This document shows positions 1 through 12,540 of a stretch of DNA of 64,000 bases, one piece after another. Source of the DNA: Alligator mississippiensis (lineage: Eukaryota > Chordata > Crocodylia > Alligatoridae); the NCBI RefSeq assembly GCF_030867095.1, contig NC_081824.1:302452956-302516955 (forward strand). Reading direction: 5' to 3'. The notes below the pieces were generated by a model, which was not told where the DNA came from, made no database searches, and saw only the letters and a list, made by a program, of their open reading frames with translations. How positions within the stretch are numbered: position 1 is the first letter of the stretch; every line of letters begins with the position of its first letter. Both the position numbers and the translations under genes were made by a program.

Positions 1-295
1 GACCACTGCAATGCACTTGATGTGGTGTTGCTCTTCATGACTGGTTGGAAGCTGATGTTGGTACAGAAAATGGCAGCCTGATTCCTGACAGGGGTGGGTC
101 ACCAGGACTTTACACTTGAGTATCTGCACTACCTTCCAGTAGCTTTCAGGGTACAATTCAAAGTGCATTTTTTAACCTATAAAGCCCTAAATGGCCTGGG
201 CCCTACATACCCAGGAGGCCACTTTCCCAAATCCACCCCAAAAAGCAGGAATGACTTTGGGGTTTAGAGTGTTTCCTACAAAGGCATTTGATCTG
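1..295 (+). mobile_element. L2-like LINE fragment, 3' part of RT ORF (runs off the window)
   Basis: Conceptual translation resembles the C-terminal part of vertebrate L2 ORF2: CNALDVVLLF, then KLMLVQKMAA, FRVQFKVHFLTYKALNGLGP and TYPGGHF. It is broken by stops and shifts, and the 5' part lies outside the window. Confidence 0.65.
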
Positions 296-299
296 AGTT

Positions 300-970
300 T
301 GATTCAGTTAACCTTGTGTTTGGTCTTGTTAAAAAAAACAAACAACAACAGTATTAAAATGCATTACTTTTTATCACTGTATGGATTATGTTTTACTATC
401 TGTATGCATCATTTACAATTTTAGGGCATAGTTTAGTCATACCAAAGGGTATGACCCACTATCTAATTAAAAGCTGTTTCTATGTCAAAGGAACAGAGGA
501 ACTCATATTTAAGGGAAAGGGAGAGGGCAAAACTGCTGAGCATCACTGGTCATTTGTTTTACTAGGAAAAGAACAATTGCAACTCCCAAACATAGACAGA
601 AAGGGCTATTGTTGGGGTGGGCACTCAAGGTATTGTCTGTCTGTAATTGTGAGGGGTGGGAAGCGGGGTCATAAATCAGCCCACACTAATGAAGGCACCT
701 CAGGAAGATAAGCCAGTAACTACTGGAATTCCAGGTTCCAGTTAGAAAGGAAATAATTTTATGGAGAATTCCCACTTTCCAAACTGAACAAAGTTGTTGG
801 GGGATGGGGACTGGCTTGGAGGTATTCAGGAGATTTCTGTGAGCTAGTGGGTGTTTTTGGAAGATGGCAGGCTTTGGGGTTAGGCTAGGTCCCCAGAGGT
901 AGCTGTGGGGGTCTGGTATAAAAGGAGTAGCATGGGGGAGAAAAAACCTCAATCTGTTCCTTGAGACAAC
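300..970. other. No gene recognised
   Basis: Ordinary AT-rich sequence between two L2-like fragments. Short open frames on both strands show no family signature. Confidence 0.6.
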
Positions 971-971
971 C

Positions 972-1375
972 ATTTAGACTACTGCAATGGGAGATACTTG
1001 GGGGCCTGGGAGGTGACCACCTCCTCCCATTGTTCCATCACAATCCCCAAGGTCAGCTGAGAGTCAGTTTGTTTGGGGCAGAGATGTGGGCAGTCAAGAG
1101 AGGTCCTCAGGTTTGAGATTCTCTTCCCCTTTAACCCACCGGAGCCCAAGCCTGAACATCTTCCAGAAGTGCTATAAGATCTCTTTATTTGGACAGGCTT
1201 TTAGAAGATGAGGTTACGTTTTGGGGTATTGTTTTATTATTTACTATTTTATTTTACTATTTCATTTATTGTATGATACACTGTTTTAATATTATATCGG
1301 TTTTATGTTACACTGTTTATTTTCAGCGTAAGCTGTCCTGAGCCTTTCTGGAAATAGCATCATAGAAGTCAAACA
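972..1375 (+). mobile_element. L2-like LINE 3' end
   Basis: Starts with GACTACTGCAATGGG, which matches the CNAL segment of the fragment at position 1, then jumps to the end of the ORF (SLFGQAF-like residues). It finishes in the typical L2 tail: GTAAGCTGTCCTGAGCC then CTGGAAATAGCAT. It is probably a second, internally deleted copy. Confidence 0.6.
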
Positions 1376-3984
1376 AACTACGAATTAACTAAATTCAGTT
1401 CTCACTGGGTGTATCTAAATGAGACGCTACATCATCCTAGCAAAGGCGGGCACTAACTGTGATGCCACCACTATGGTGCAGTAGGGTAAAAAATGACCTG
1501 TGCGCCGCCGGGACTTCACAGTACTGGCAGGTACTACATTGTCACTTAGTACTTGCTAAAGCAAGTAGTAAATGACTGCACAGTGCCAACTGCACAGTCA
1601 GGGTCATATGTAGATGTTCCCATTGTAAAATAGCCCACTGTAAAGTCCTCAGATCAGCTGTGTTGCTTCATACAGCTTCAGCTAAGGCAGTAGCTAAAGC
1701 ATTCATGGTTATCCAGAGTCCTGTCCTATGCTAACATGATTATCCAGAGTCCTACGCTAACATGGTCAACATTGTTGTAGCCAGATAAGTGGAAATTCAG
1801 CAGCAATGCTGGGAAACTTTTGATGAAAGAGTCTGGCATAGATACAGGTGGAGGAATTTGTTTATGGTTTTTCAGCAAGTCAGAGACAAGAAAAGAAACC
1901 AGGTTCCTTGCTCTAGTTACCAGACATGCTATCTCTGAGTTACACTGAACTAGTAATTTTTGTTGCTATAAATTTTAAACTTCAAATTGCTTCACAAGTA
2001 GCTTGAGAAAAGCAAAGAATCGCATCTCTCCTTCCACCCTCTAGGCCCACACTTTGATGCCAATTCCATTTATTCACAACTGCAGTGTCTGATTGAGGAT
2101 GGCGGCATCAAGTCTTTGCAGATGTAGGAAGAAGAGTTGAAGATGATCAGTTCTGAGACTAGAACTGCTTGCAAAGTTTCCACTAAAATAAAAATACTGA
2201 TGACAAACAAAAAGGAAAAAATCCCTCTCTTGTAAGTTTTGTATGAGACAACAAATAAATGGCTTAAAAAAAGAAGTTAAAATGTGTTGTCTTATTCAGC
2301 AAAAAGCAAAATTTGAATAGTTTAATAAAAAAAACTAGCAACTGCTTTATGGTCCCTACTTGATACATAATGCTGTGAGATAATGTACATTAATAAGCTT
2401 TTAAAACCAAATAAATAATTTGTTAATAGATCTCATTATTTTGGGAATATGGCAAGAAGAAAACCTACATTTTTAATAACTTTGTCCATGTTCTTTTTGT
2501 ATTAGCTATTGCTCCTCCCAAGTTAGATAAGAGTTTGCTCATTAAAGCATGGTTGCCCTGTAAACATGTACAGTACTAGAAAATGGATCTGCAACTTGCC
2601 TAACTGTCCACCCAGCTGCTGGGGTCCTTTCTCTTTGCAAGAAAATTGCCTAAAAAGAACAGATACAATTCCAGTAATCCAAGAACTGCTTTTGTATGTT
2701 AGTCTTTTGGACAGAGAAACATCATTTTGCAATCTGCATGTGGGAAGGAGACAACTTCAGGGAATGGGGCTGTTGCCAGCAGCCCTATATTCTGAGTCTC
2801 AGGGCTGACTGTGTTGGCCACATGTATATATTAAGATCCCCGGAGGAAGTTAGTGTAGCTTTATTTCAGCCAAAAAGAGGGAGCCCCAGAAGCAGCTTTT
2901 CAGGGACTCTCCCATAAGCTAGAAATGAGCTGAGAGCAGCCAGGTGCTACAGTGAATTTTCAATTAGAAAAAAAAATAGTCATAGTGAAAGTTTTCTCTT
3001 TGCCAGCTATGACTCATGAAAACAATTTTCCTGTGTGTACTGTTTAATGGTAGTTTGTTTATTAATGAGAGTTATGCACTGTTTCCCTTTTCTTACAAAA
3101 ATGGATTGCCTTATTACCAAGTTTCCCTTCATTTCAGGGCCCTTAACATTTTTCTGGTGTAGGGTTTAGGTATAAAATGTTAAATTTGAGCTTTTGAGAG
3201 TAAAAGACTATATTTTACTAGTGCATATGCTCACTTTTTCTCAAAATGGATTTCTAGAGAATCTTCTACTTATCCCCAGTGGATTGTTTTAAATCTGCCG
3301 TGCCCCATTATCATCCTATTACTGTTAGCTGTTTAAGGAGTTATTCAAAAACAGTTTTTGCTTTCCCTGAACAGTTTAAGTGCATCTATGCTACATAAAC
3401 TTAATAAGAACATCTGTTTACTGTACGAGTAGTACAGTATGACTGATTTATGATTGTTTTCTACAGAGGAAATGGCCTAATGAGAGAGAGAGAGAGAGAG
3501 ATCTTGTAAGATCTTATACTCATCTTTGTTACAGCATAATATTTCACTGTCAATCACCAATAGCTCCTGAACACCTCCTGGGACATAATAAAGGAACAGG
3601 ATATTCAATTTTAGAGGGAAAATTAAAATGATGAAATATACTACTACATAGCCTCAGGGCTAAGTGTTGTCCCAGTGACCCTGCTAAAATGATACAGTAT
3701 GATCATAGCAGATTGCTTTTCATATATAGAGGGAGCTACAGCCTTTTCTCTGAGAAATGTAAAACCTGGAGAAGGAGGAGATGAGAGGAAAATCTACATC
3801 TTATGGGTACCATCACAACCTATACACATTTAACAACAGTACTAGTAGAAGATGCCAACAATGATGACAGGCCATAAGCATAAAAATAAAACATTGTGGG
3901 CCTTTTAGACTACAACATATGTAATTAAACTATGCCATATCCTCCATGGAACCTGGCCCCTACAGGATCACACCTCTCTAGTCA
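1376..3984. other. Intergenic sequence without recognisable gene
   Basis: AT-rich single-copy-looking DNA. The only simple structure is a (GA)n run at about 3482-3501. Short ORFs around 2523-2917 overlap on opposite strands and show no protein family. Confidence 0.6.
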
Positions 3985-4325
3985 CTGATCTGTTCAACAA
4001 GTCTCCTTTCAGACCCCAAATGGCTTTGTTGAGGCTAAGCTTTGCCTCCAGTTCCTGCTCTGGATCCTACCTAGATTTTTCCCCACCCTGACCTCCCACC
4101 TTAGGTCTTACCTGCCTGGGCTCCCTAGTCTTGCCCCTTACCTGAGGTTAATTTCCTACAGTTCCCTTACTTCATGGTAGTTCAGCAGTTCTTGACATTT
4201 TTCCAGACTTCTGTTCCAGCTTAAACCCTTGACTTTCGATCTTCCTTTAACCAAAATTTTGGATCACCCAACTCCTCGTTTCTTATCTTGTAAGTAAATC
4301 AGTCCCTGTGCACTACTGCCCCCCC
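3985..4325. repeat. Dispersed repeat, copy 1 (CT-rich)
   Basis: TTCAACAAGTCTCC, then CAGACC and GAGGCTAAGCTTTGC, reappear diverged at 7078-7135 with similar CT-rich sequence downstream. It may be an old LTR or other repeat. No ends or target duplication were found. Confidence 0.4.
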
Positions 4326-4329
4326 CCGG

Positions 4330-4905
4330 GCCATCTCTGTTGTCACCTAGTCAGTCTTGATCCCATGGCTTACACTGGGAGCTGTGGAGCATAATCCAGA
4401 GTCAGTGGAATTAAGTGGCTTACCTACAGATACAACACTGCCCTTCACACACAGCAGGCACAATCCACAGCTCAAGTGGCATCAAGGCCTAAGATGCCAC
4501 TGCTGGAGACATTTTGTGGCAACTTCACAAGAGCTTCAGTGCCACCTACTGTTCATGCTACACCCCAGAAATCAAGGTGGAGCTTATTTTCTTGTCATTG
4601 ATAGATGGAATCTCAGATTGGACAACACCACTACTTGAACAGACCAGCTGTGTCTTCACAATGGCATTCTTTGTTGCTGGGCTTACATATCTATGCAGCT
4701 GCATTAGTAGACTTAGATACCTCCCACAGTTTTATAGCTGTAGGCTTCAAAGGCAACACAATCCCAACTCGCCACTAATCTCACTTTTCTCTAAAGAATC
4801 TGCTGATAACTCTTTGCTCTTATTACAATATGCTATGTATGAGATTGCAAACTTGAAAGTGTTATTCTTAGTCCCACTAGGAAGTCTTGTATTTTAATCT
4901 GGTCC
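4330..4905. other. No gene recognised
   Basis: Short overlapping open frames (4357-4638, 4514-4897) lack family signatures and codon bias. Nothing else is recognised. Confidence 0.5.
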
Positions 4906-4909
4906 AATG

Positions 4910-6243
4910 TACACACTTTCCAGATCCTAGCCACCCTAACAGTAAAATAGTGCTTTCTAATCTCTAACCTGAACCTATTCTCCAGCAGCTTCTGGTCATT
5001 GTTCCTCATCACCCCAGGTGCTGCTGGGGGGAATAGGGCCCTTCCTATTTGCTGCTGATCTCTCCTAAAGAATTTGTAGGCAGCCACCAAGTCCCCCCTC
5101 AGTCTCTGTTTGCTGAGGCTGAACAGGTTCAGGTCCCTCAGCCTCTCCTCATAGGGCCTGCCCTGTTGCCCTCCAACCAAGCGGGTGGCCCTCCTCTGAA
5201 CCCTCTCAAGGCAGGCCACATCCTTCTTAAAGTGTGGTGCCCAGAACTGGATGCAGTACTCCAACTGAGGCCGGACCAATGTCGCGTAGAGGAGGAGTAT
5301 CACCTCTCTGGATCGGCTTGAGATGCATCTTTGGACGTACGACAAGGTGTGGTTGGCTTTGCTGGCTGCAGTCTGGCATTGGCGGCTCATGTTCATCTTG
5401 GAGTCAATAATAACTCCAAGATCCCTTTCTGCCTCTGTGCTGTCAAGGGGGGAGCTCCCCAGCCTGTATGTATGCTGTGAATTCCTTCTCCCAAGGTCCA
5501 GCACCCTGCATTTATTTACATTGAAGCCCATCCTATTACCATCTGCCCACTTCTGTAGTCTGTCTAAATCTAATTGCAGCCTCTCTCTCCCTTCAAGCAT
5601 GCCTACCTCTCCCCACATTTTGGTGTCATCGGCAAACTTGGACAACGTGTTTTCCACCCCCTCGTCCAAGTCGCTGATGAAGATGTTGAACAGAACCGAG
5701 CCCTGGGGGACCCCACTATTCACATCCCGCCAGGTCAAGTATGATCCGTCCACCACCACTCTCTGGGTGCGCCCCATCAGTCAATTTTTGACCCATCCAA
5801 CTGTGCAGGCATCAATGCCACGGTTGCTCAATTTCTTAATGAGAATGGGGTGAGAGACAGTGTCAAAGACCTTCTTAAAGTCCAGAAGGACTACATCCAC
5901 AGCGACACCATCATCCAGGGATTTAGTTACCTGGTCATAAAAGGCCATCAGGTTGGTCTGGAAGAACCTGCCTTTGATGAACCCATGTTGATTTCCCCTG
6001 GGCATGATCTCCCCTGCTGGCCCCTCACAGATGTGATCTTGATAATTTTTTCAAGGATTTTCCCCAAGACCGATGTGAGGCTTATGGGCCTATAGTTTCC
6101 TGGGTCCTCCTTTCTCCCTTTCTTATAAATGGGGACCACATTAGCTAGTTTCCAATCTCTAGGCACCTGGCCTGTGGACCACGATTGCTCATACAGCTGG
6201 GCCAAGGGCACAGCAATTTTTCCCGCCAGCTCTCTCAACACCC
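4910..6243 (-). mobile_element. CR1 LINE fragment A, truncated at both ends
   Basis: On the minus strand, reading from 6243 downwards, it encodes the CR1 reverse transcriptase from [20 protein letters not shown] to the C-terminal TVRVARIW. The usual 3' UTR and tail repeat are missing: CR1 similarity stops at about 4910 in unrelated sequence. The 5' end abuts an older, oppositely oriented CR1 piece at 6245. Confidence 0.9.
4914..6241 (-). pseudogene. CR1 ORF2 reverse transcriptase fragment (broken)
   Basis: Three pieces in different frames (6241-5948, 6005-5781, 5777-4833) cover RT motifs: NYRPISLTSVLGKILEK, GNQHGFIKG, DVVLLDFKKVFDTVSH, SGVPQGSVLF and the catalytic FADDTKMWGE. The FADD box is intact but frameshifts and an end truncation make it non-functional. 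It is a retrotransposon relic, not a host gene. Confidence 0.9.
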
Positions 6244-6244
6244 A

Positions 6245-6550
6245 TTAGAAATTGGAAAGAGTGCAGTGGAGAGCAAGAATTAAACAAGCAAACAAACCAA
6301 ACCAAAAAAAAAAACATTGAACAAGGTATGGAGAACTTGACATACAAGGAAAGGTTGGAAGAACTTGAATTATTTAGTCTACAGAAGAGCTGGAGGTGGG
6401 ATTTGATAACAGTCTTCAAATACCTAAAGGGTGACTATAAAGAGGAGAGAGAGAGTATTCTTCATGCCTTCAGGAGACAGAGAGCAAGATGGAAATCAAT
6501 AGAAGTAGGCAATTTGCAAAAAACTTTGCACTCCCAGTATGATCCTTAGT
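6245..6550 (+). mobile_element. Old CR1 fragment (C-terminal RT region)
   Basis: LERVQWRAR-like residues, then MENLTYKERLEELELFSLQ and WDLITVFKYLKGDYKEE, match the C-terminal end of CR1 ORF2 on the plus strand. It is more diverged than fragment A, which it meets head to head. Confidence 0.75.
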
Positions 6551-7072
6551 GGAGCCCAATCAGTGATAGCTATCATCTTGTTTGGACCCATCCTTCAGGA
6601 GATAGATCTTCCCATATTTTCTCATGTATAACATGCCCCCCAAATAAAATATGCACCCAATTTTTTTGCCCTTCTTGGGCGCTTTGAAAAAGATCTTCCC
6701 TTGGAGTATAGGGAAGTACTTGAGGTCTGGAGTCTTTGGGGGTGGAAAGTATACTGGGTTGAACCTGGTGACCTAGCCACAGAACAACCCCACAGAACAC
6801 TGGCCTGATCCAATGTGCTTCTGGAGAGGAAGGCTTGCCAGGGGTCCAGAAGTTCTCAGACACATTAATACCATTATTTCTTGCTCCCTCTTCTCCTTTC
6901 TTCCCCCCACTGCCAAATTTATGGACCCATGGAGTGCTTTTTTCTTTGTATATAACATGCATCTCAAATTTTCCCTATCTGATTCTGAAAGAAATATGAA
7001 ATCATATGCAAGAAAAAAAAAAGAACAGTAAATTGCAACAAGAGAAAAAATAGTTAAGGAGACTGCTGACAG
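6551..7072. repeat. Unclassified repeat-like sequence
   Basis: GTATAACATGC followed by CCCAAAT-type sequence occurs at about 6627 and a related TATAACATGCATCTCAAAT at about 6951, which suggests an old repeat. No TIRs or target duplication could be fixed. Open frames here are short and unsupported. Confidence 0.3.
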
Positions 7073-7800
7073 GGTTTGCTCAACGAGTCTCCTTCAGACC
7101 TTGAGCAGCTTCACTAAGGCTAAGCTTTGCTCTGGGTCATTGCCATCTAGATTCCTATTCTAGTCTTACTCTTTGCCTAGACTCATCCTCCTAGTTCATC
7201 TCAGTTCCCTGTGTCAGGCCACAGCCTTGAACATGGGATCTAACCAACACAGCTGCTCATCCCAGGCTGCCATGCTACAGCTAAACTGGTCTAGGCTAGC
7301 CTGAAGTCTCCATCAGGGCCCAGCCCTCAGCTCTCCACCCTCTCACTGGTACTAGTAAGGCTGGTCAGGGTCAGCTGACCCTCCACTTCCTCCATTTTAA
7401 TCCCCGACCCATAACAGGAAATTTCTGGGTAACAGGGCTCAATCTGTTCCTAGACCATCTTGCTGTTCCCTGTGGTTTGCTCTCTGATTGATACCCTGGC
7501 TTCCTGACTCAGTCTGTTCCTGAATCCTGTTCTTGGACTAACCTCCTGGCTTCCTGACCCAGTTCATCCCTGGAATCTTTGTTCTTTGTGACCTTGGTCA
7601 GTGCCTCAATCCTTGAATGGCTCCAGACCTGGCCAGCCACGACCCAGTGTGATGCCCTGACTCCAGTGTAGATCAGCATTTCCTCACTTCATCTTCAGAT
7701 TTAAGTTCTGGCTCAGTTCTCAGCTTCCAAGTCCACTCTTGAGTCTCTCCTGAACTGCCTGGCCATGACTCTGGATTCTGGTCTAGACCTTGTCTGGTCT
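7073..7800. repeat. Dispersed repeat, copy 2 (CT-rich)
   Basis: Shares CAACGAGTCTCC and AAGGCTAAGCTTTGCT with the copy at 3985, then continues as a long CT-rich stretch with recurring TTCCTGACYCAGT-type motifs (about 7500-7570). It could be an old LTR. The ends were not resolved. Confidence 0.35.
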
Positions 7801-8989
7801 TCATACCTTTAGGGTCAAGCCCCAACTACTTTCATCCTGGCTGTCCTTTGACAACGGAGAACTAGATAGCATTACAGACCGCATGAAAGTTGAAACGAAG
7901 TTAAGGAAAAGGTTACATATTTCCCCAGCTTTTAAAATTTTTGGTGAACGGGATGCATCCTCCTTTAGTTGTCACTAAACAATTTTTTCCCCCCTTACAA
8001 ATTGAAGCTCAGGAGCAGCAAATGCCTACGTGATACATGAATGTGCCTTTGTGTTGTATTGATTATGCCACATGGTCACCTCTTGTGATTCTGCAAATTC
8101 TATTTGGAAGCCTCCATATCATACTTAACATATTTCTGTTTTTATACATATTAGTTTGGTTCCTCAGGGCATCCATTTTCAAGACCCCTTGGATAATGGA
8201 GTTTTGATTACTGTTGTTTAATATAGACAGTTAAAATGTCATTCCCTGCCTCGTTCCACCTATATTGATTGGAGAGAATTTATGCTCTAAATTATAATAA
8301 GTTAGTTAAAATGAAATGAAACCAAATATTATGGAGTCAGAAGAATGCAACAACATTAGCCAGTGACAGGAATTGATATGGCAATTAGAAAGATATGTAT
8401 AAAAACCCCTTTAAAATATCAGTTATTTAAAAATGTTATTGTTGATTTCTTATGAGTTAAAAAACAAGAGAAGGAAGATTCAAGACAGAATCATTATAAA
8501 CAAGTCATATGGAAATAACCATAGGAAGACTAAATTAACATTTTTAGGATAATAGTTATAGTGGGAGGATCTTTCCATTTAACTTTTTTTTATTCCCTCA
8601 AATATTTGGATTGTGCCATTCATCCACCTGGCAAGGAAAGGCTAGTAGTAACTCTTTCTAGGATGTGCTAATCCTGTTCCATTGTAGCAGAAAGCCCCTT
8701 TTCCTCTTGCCTGCACTTGCTCTCCCCTTCTTGGATATGTTTTTCCTCTTTTACCTCTTCTACCTTCCTCTTTCTTTCACTTTAAGATGAGGAATTGTGT
8801 TTTGAAATTTGTATGTGTGCATTTTGTATCTCCCCTTGTATTTTGGTATTTTTATCTATTTGTGTGCCATGGCATTACATTTGTAGCTTATATTTTATAC
8901 TCCTCGCTTTTCAACTAAATGTGTTTAGTTTCATAAATAAGTTATACATTGTAACATTGTTAACAAGGGCAGTAATCAAACTGCCCTTC
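7801..8989. other. Intergenic sequence without recognisable gene
   Basis: AT-rich, no repeats or coding signal recognised. Confidence 0.6.
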
Positions 8990-9740
8990 CCTGTATCAGG
9001 CTGGCCCCTGAAAGAGCAAGTGAATCAGTGATTGAATGTGTAACACGGTAGCAGGCAGCAATTAACTCCTGGGAAACTGCAGATCAACCAACAGAAGAAC
9101 TCAATAGAAGACAATGTAACAACCGGGAAATCTCTAAAGGTCACTGATCAAGGGCTAGAAGCCCTGGCCTGAGTTAATCAACACCGCGGACCAACTTTTG
9201 GGCTGAATATCTCCAGATCAACTGCTCCCAGAGCCCTATTCAAAATTCATCAATGGACTCCCAAACCTGCACGTACATGCAGATGACCCCTGGGTCTGAC
9301 AGATGCCATCCAGTAGCCACTGGGGGGGGGGGGGGGAAGTCCCACAAGGGTCAACGACCCCTGGATTGGGCAAACCTGAAAACTGGGGCATCACCAAAGT
9401 CTGCCAAGGACAGATAAAAAGCAGTGAAAAGTGACCCTCAGTGGCGCCTTCTTGATCTCCAACTTGACCAGCACCCGACCTGTCCAGCCAGAAGGAGCAG
9501 CCGGCGACTCCCTTCTGGAAGATAACACCACACTGAAAGAAGCCTCAACAACAGACTCCAGCACCTGTGGGATAGGTATACCTGACTCTTGCAGCTTGCT
9601 ACTGTGTGTGTGCGGAAGGACCAGCCCCAAGGTTTATGATTTAACTCATTACAGTGTTTCAATCTGCCTAATAAATCAGAATTTTAAGGATCCCGAGTTG
9701 GACATTTGTAGCCAACACCATCAGCAATTTGAAGAATACC
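8990..9740 (+). mobile_element. Probable LTR of an endogenous retroelement (ends unresolved)
   Basis: Composition changes abruptly. A TATA-like GATAAAAA (9413-9420) and AATAAA (9670-9675) are spaced as in an LTR U3-R-U5 layout, and a 15-base G run lies at 9322-9336. No TG...CA ends with matching target duplication were found, so this is inferred from layout. Confidence 0.4.
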
Positions 9741-11325
9741 AATTAAGAGTAACATCCTCCTATATGCTGCGGTCATTGTCCTCAGAACAAATCTACCCTC
9801 TCCTACCTATGTGAGGATAGAGTTACAGAACTCAGAACATGAATGGTGCTCCATGTCTAAAAAGTACATTTAGTTGCCACTTGGTTGTCTAGTAAGCTCT
9901 CAACAGGAACATATCTATTCAAGGGTTTAAAAATGACTGACTCATTCTATAATTGGTTGCCTAAAAATATATAATTAAAGTGTTATTTACCAGGTTAAAC
10001 CCACCAAAAGCAAGTTTTTACTTGCAGTTATACAGTATATTTTAATGTACATAAAAATATTAATATTTAAAGTCTGTGCCTGTGCCCCTGTAAGAGATAA
10101 AAATAAACAAACTGCCATCTTAGCAACTGGAAGAGCAAGAAAAAAGTCCACTTATGTCATATCCCTGCCCTCTTACCACTCCCATCTTAGCCTCCTTTTT
10201 TAAAAGCCTGAGAAGAGCGAGACAGGCTTTACAGAATGTACTAAAGGACAACCTATTTGGGCTAATTCAGACCAACGGAGTGAATGAATTCCAATGTCTA
10301 AGCCCCCGCATGGCAGTGACTGTGCTGCTGATATATCAGTCTGGGATGTGAAAAGAGCTCATCTCAAACAGGTAGGTTAGGACTTTAAAAATCAATACTA
10401 GCGCTTTAAATTTAGTAAGTGGCAGGCAGCCAGTACAGATCACAAGTTGACATCAAATGCCAGTGAGGACTCAATTTAACAAGCAAGCCACCATCTATTC
10501 TATTAAGCTTAGTCTCAGAGCTGATTTAAGGTCTGGTTTCACCTAGTGATCGCTGAAGTGTTTCAATCTTGAGAAGGTTAATTATAATTGCTCTTTCAGA
10601 GGAAAAGGATTTAAACCCTTGCCCAGGCACAGAGAAGAATAGAGATATCAGTCTAGAACACTGCTTTACATGATCACCTAACAGCAACTAAGTATCATCA
10701 AATTGTGAGTCTGAGCAATAGAGTGAAGCACCACCTTCAAATGTACAAATGTAGTCCTTATACAGTCTTCTTGGTATTTTCCCACTCCTACAGTCAAGTT
10801 TTATTTTATCCTGGTTACAAAGTTGGCAAGATGAAGCTCTGTGAAACCCCAACATTGGAGCCCTCAAGAAAAAAAAAGAGATACAAATCCAAAAAGCTAT
10901 TCTCTGAGATTAGATATGGCTGCCTTTTGGTGACTTCATATCTCTGATCCTAGAACTTGCAGTGAAAGTCAGCAGACTCTTATGATCAGTTATAGTGAAA
11001 GCAGCTGGTAGTTTTAACATTATGAGCATAGGTACCAAATTTCTATGTTTACAAGGAGTTCATCTAGATTTGAATCTGTACACAAACTGTTCAGGATCAA
11101 GGTGATCTGAAACATTAGATAATTGTGAGGTATCTTGCCATACTTTGACCTAAATGCAAAAAAAAAAAAAGGAAAAAAAAAGATACTGCATTAAAATTAG
11201 CAAGATTATCAGTCTAATCTTTTTTTTTTTAAGAAAAGCTGCACATCAACTATTAGAAGACAGTCCATCAACCCATCTTCCCTAAAAATGTATCAGCTAA
11301 AAAAAGAAAAAAAAATCCTAATTAT
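9741..11325. other. No gene recognised; possible old LINE remnant about 10080-10960
   Basis: GACAGGCTTTACAGAATG and the CAGGCAGCCAGTACAG stretch resemble old vertebrate LINE or UTR-like repeats, but no family could be named. Poly-A runs lie at 11159-11172 and 11176-11182. Confidence 0.35.
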
Positions 11326-11330
11326 AAGGG

Positions 11331-12535
11331 TGTGACAGGACCCATCTCTGGCTTGTGGCTGTATTGGCCCTTAATGGCCACATTGATCCCATACTGCCCT
11401 GTTCTTGCCTGCCATGCTTTTTGATGCCTTTCAAAAAGTTCGGAAAGCCTCCCTCAGAATATCAAAGTAAGCCTCCTGCCCTTTGGGCGGGGGGCTGGAC
11501 TTGATGATCTTCCGAGGTCCCTTCCAGCCCTAATGTCTATGAAATCTATGAAATCTATGAAAGCCTTGAGCATCTCACTGTGTCCCGATCAATTACGTAC
11601 TGGGCCCAATCCTTTAGCTGTTCCTCAACCAGGGCATTTCTCCTTCTAATGGGCCTTGGCCAACCTAATTTTTAGCTTTTCTTTCTCTGTCCAGGGTGCA
11701 CTCACACTCCAGAGCTCCCCTCATTGATTGTGTTATTCATTAAGTTCCTGGCCTACCTCAATGAAAAGTGCCAGGCCAGCTCCAAAATGCAGAGGGCCAC
11801 ACTGGTACCCACCATAACCTCCTTTCTCTTCAGCCACTCCCAAGCCTTATGGTAAGAACAGCCAAAATAAGCACTGAACTGAAAACAATTGACCTGTCTA
11901 GGCCTACTCGCTACAGAAACCAGCTCCCCAGGATAACTTATTTTATGGATTCTTTAGTTAATCCTCATTCCATGGACAACTTTCCTTCTACAACTGTCAA
12001 GACCAAAGTGACTCCCTAGCCTCAGCGCTAAGCCTATATATCTACTAACTCAAGTCCCTTCCGGCCATCTGATCACTGCTTCTCAGAAACAGACACAGGG
12101 GTTTCCAACTAATCAATCTATGTTTCTGTAGCCTGGTTCCCTGCTCTATGGCCAGTTTATGAACAGGTAAATACAATCACACTCTGCACTGCCTTACAGC
12201 CAAGCTAGCTCCTTTGCAAGCTGCCCTCTACAATGTCTTGCAGCCCCTCAATTCTGCTGCTTGGCCTTACTCTCAATAATAAAGGTTACTCACTTGCCTA
12301 ATTATCAGCAGCCCCCTCTAGTCTGCTGCAACTGCTATTTAACCTTATGTCTGAAGCCCAGCCCTTGTAGCCTCTTTCTTTTACTATCTTGCTCCAGTAA
12401 AGTAACCTGTAGATTTTCTGCAGTTCTGGAGCTACTACTCTCCTTCCTCCTCTTGACTCTCTGTTTCTCATTGTTGGTCCCAGTCAGCTATTTATTTCTC
12501 TCTTAACATAGCAAGGGTTAAGAGCCCCTCTTACA
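11331..12535 (+). mobile_element. Solo LTR 1 (1205 bp, 5-bp target duplication)
   Basis: Begins TGTGACAGGA and ends CTCTTACA, flanked by AAGGG on both sides (11326-11330, 12536-12540). TATATAT at 12035-12041 and AATAAA at 12278-12283 fit U3-R-U5 on the plus strand. A CR1 3' tail is inserted inside it. No internal retroviral genes are attached, so it is a solo LTR. Confidence 0.75.
11450..11565 (+). mobile_element. CR1 3' tail nested in solo LTR 1
   Basis: CCTGCCCTTTGGGCGGGGGG, then CTGGACTTGATGATCTTCCG and TCCCTTCCAGCCCTA, with a CTATGAAAT tail repeated three times, is the CR1 3' UTR end. GAAAGCCT flanks both sides and may be the target duplication, although the 3' copy overlaps the tail repeat. 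Confidence 0.85.
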
Positions 12536-12540
12536 AAGGG

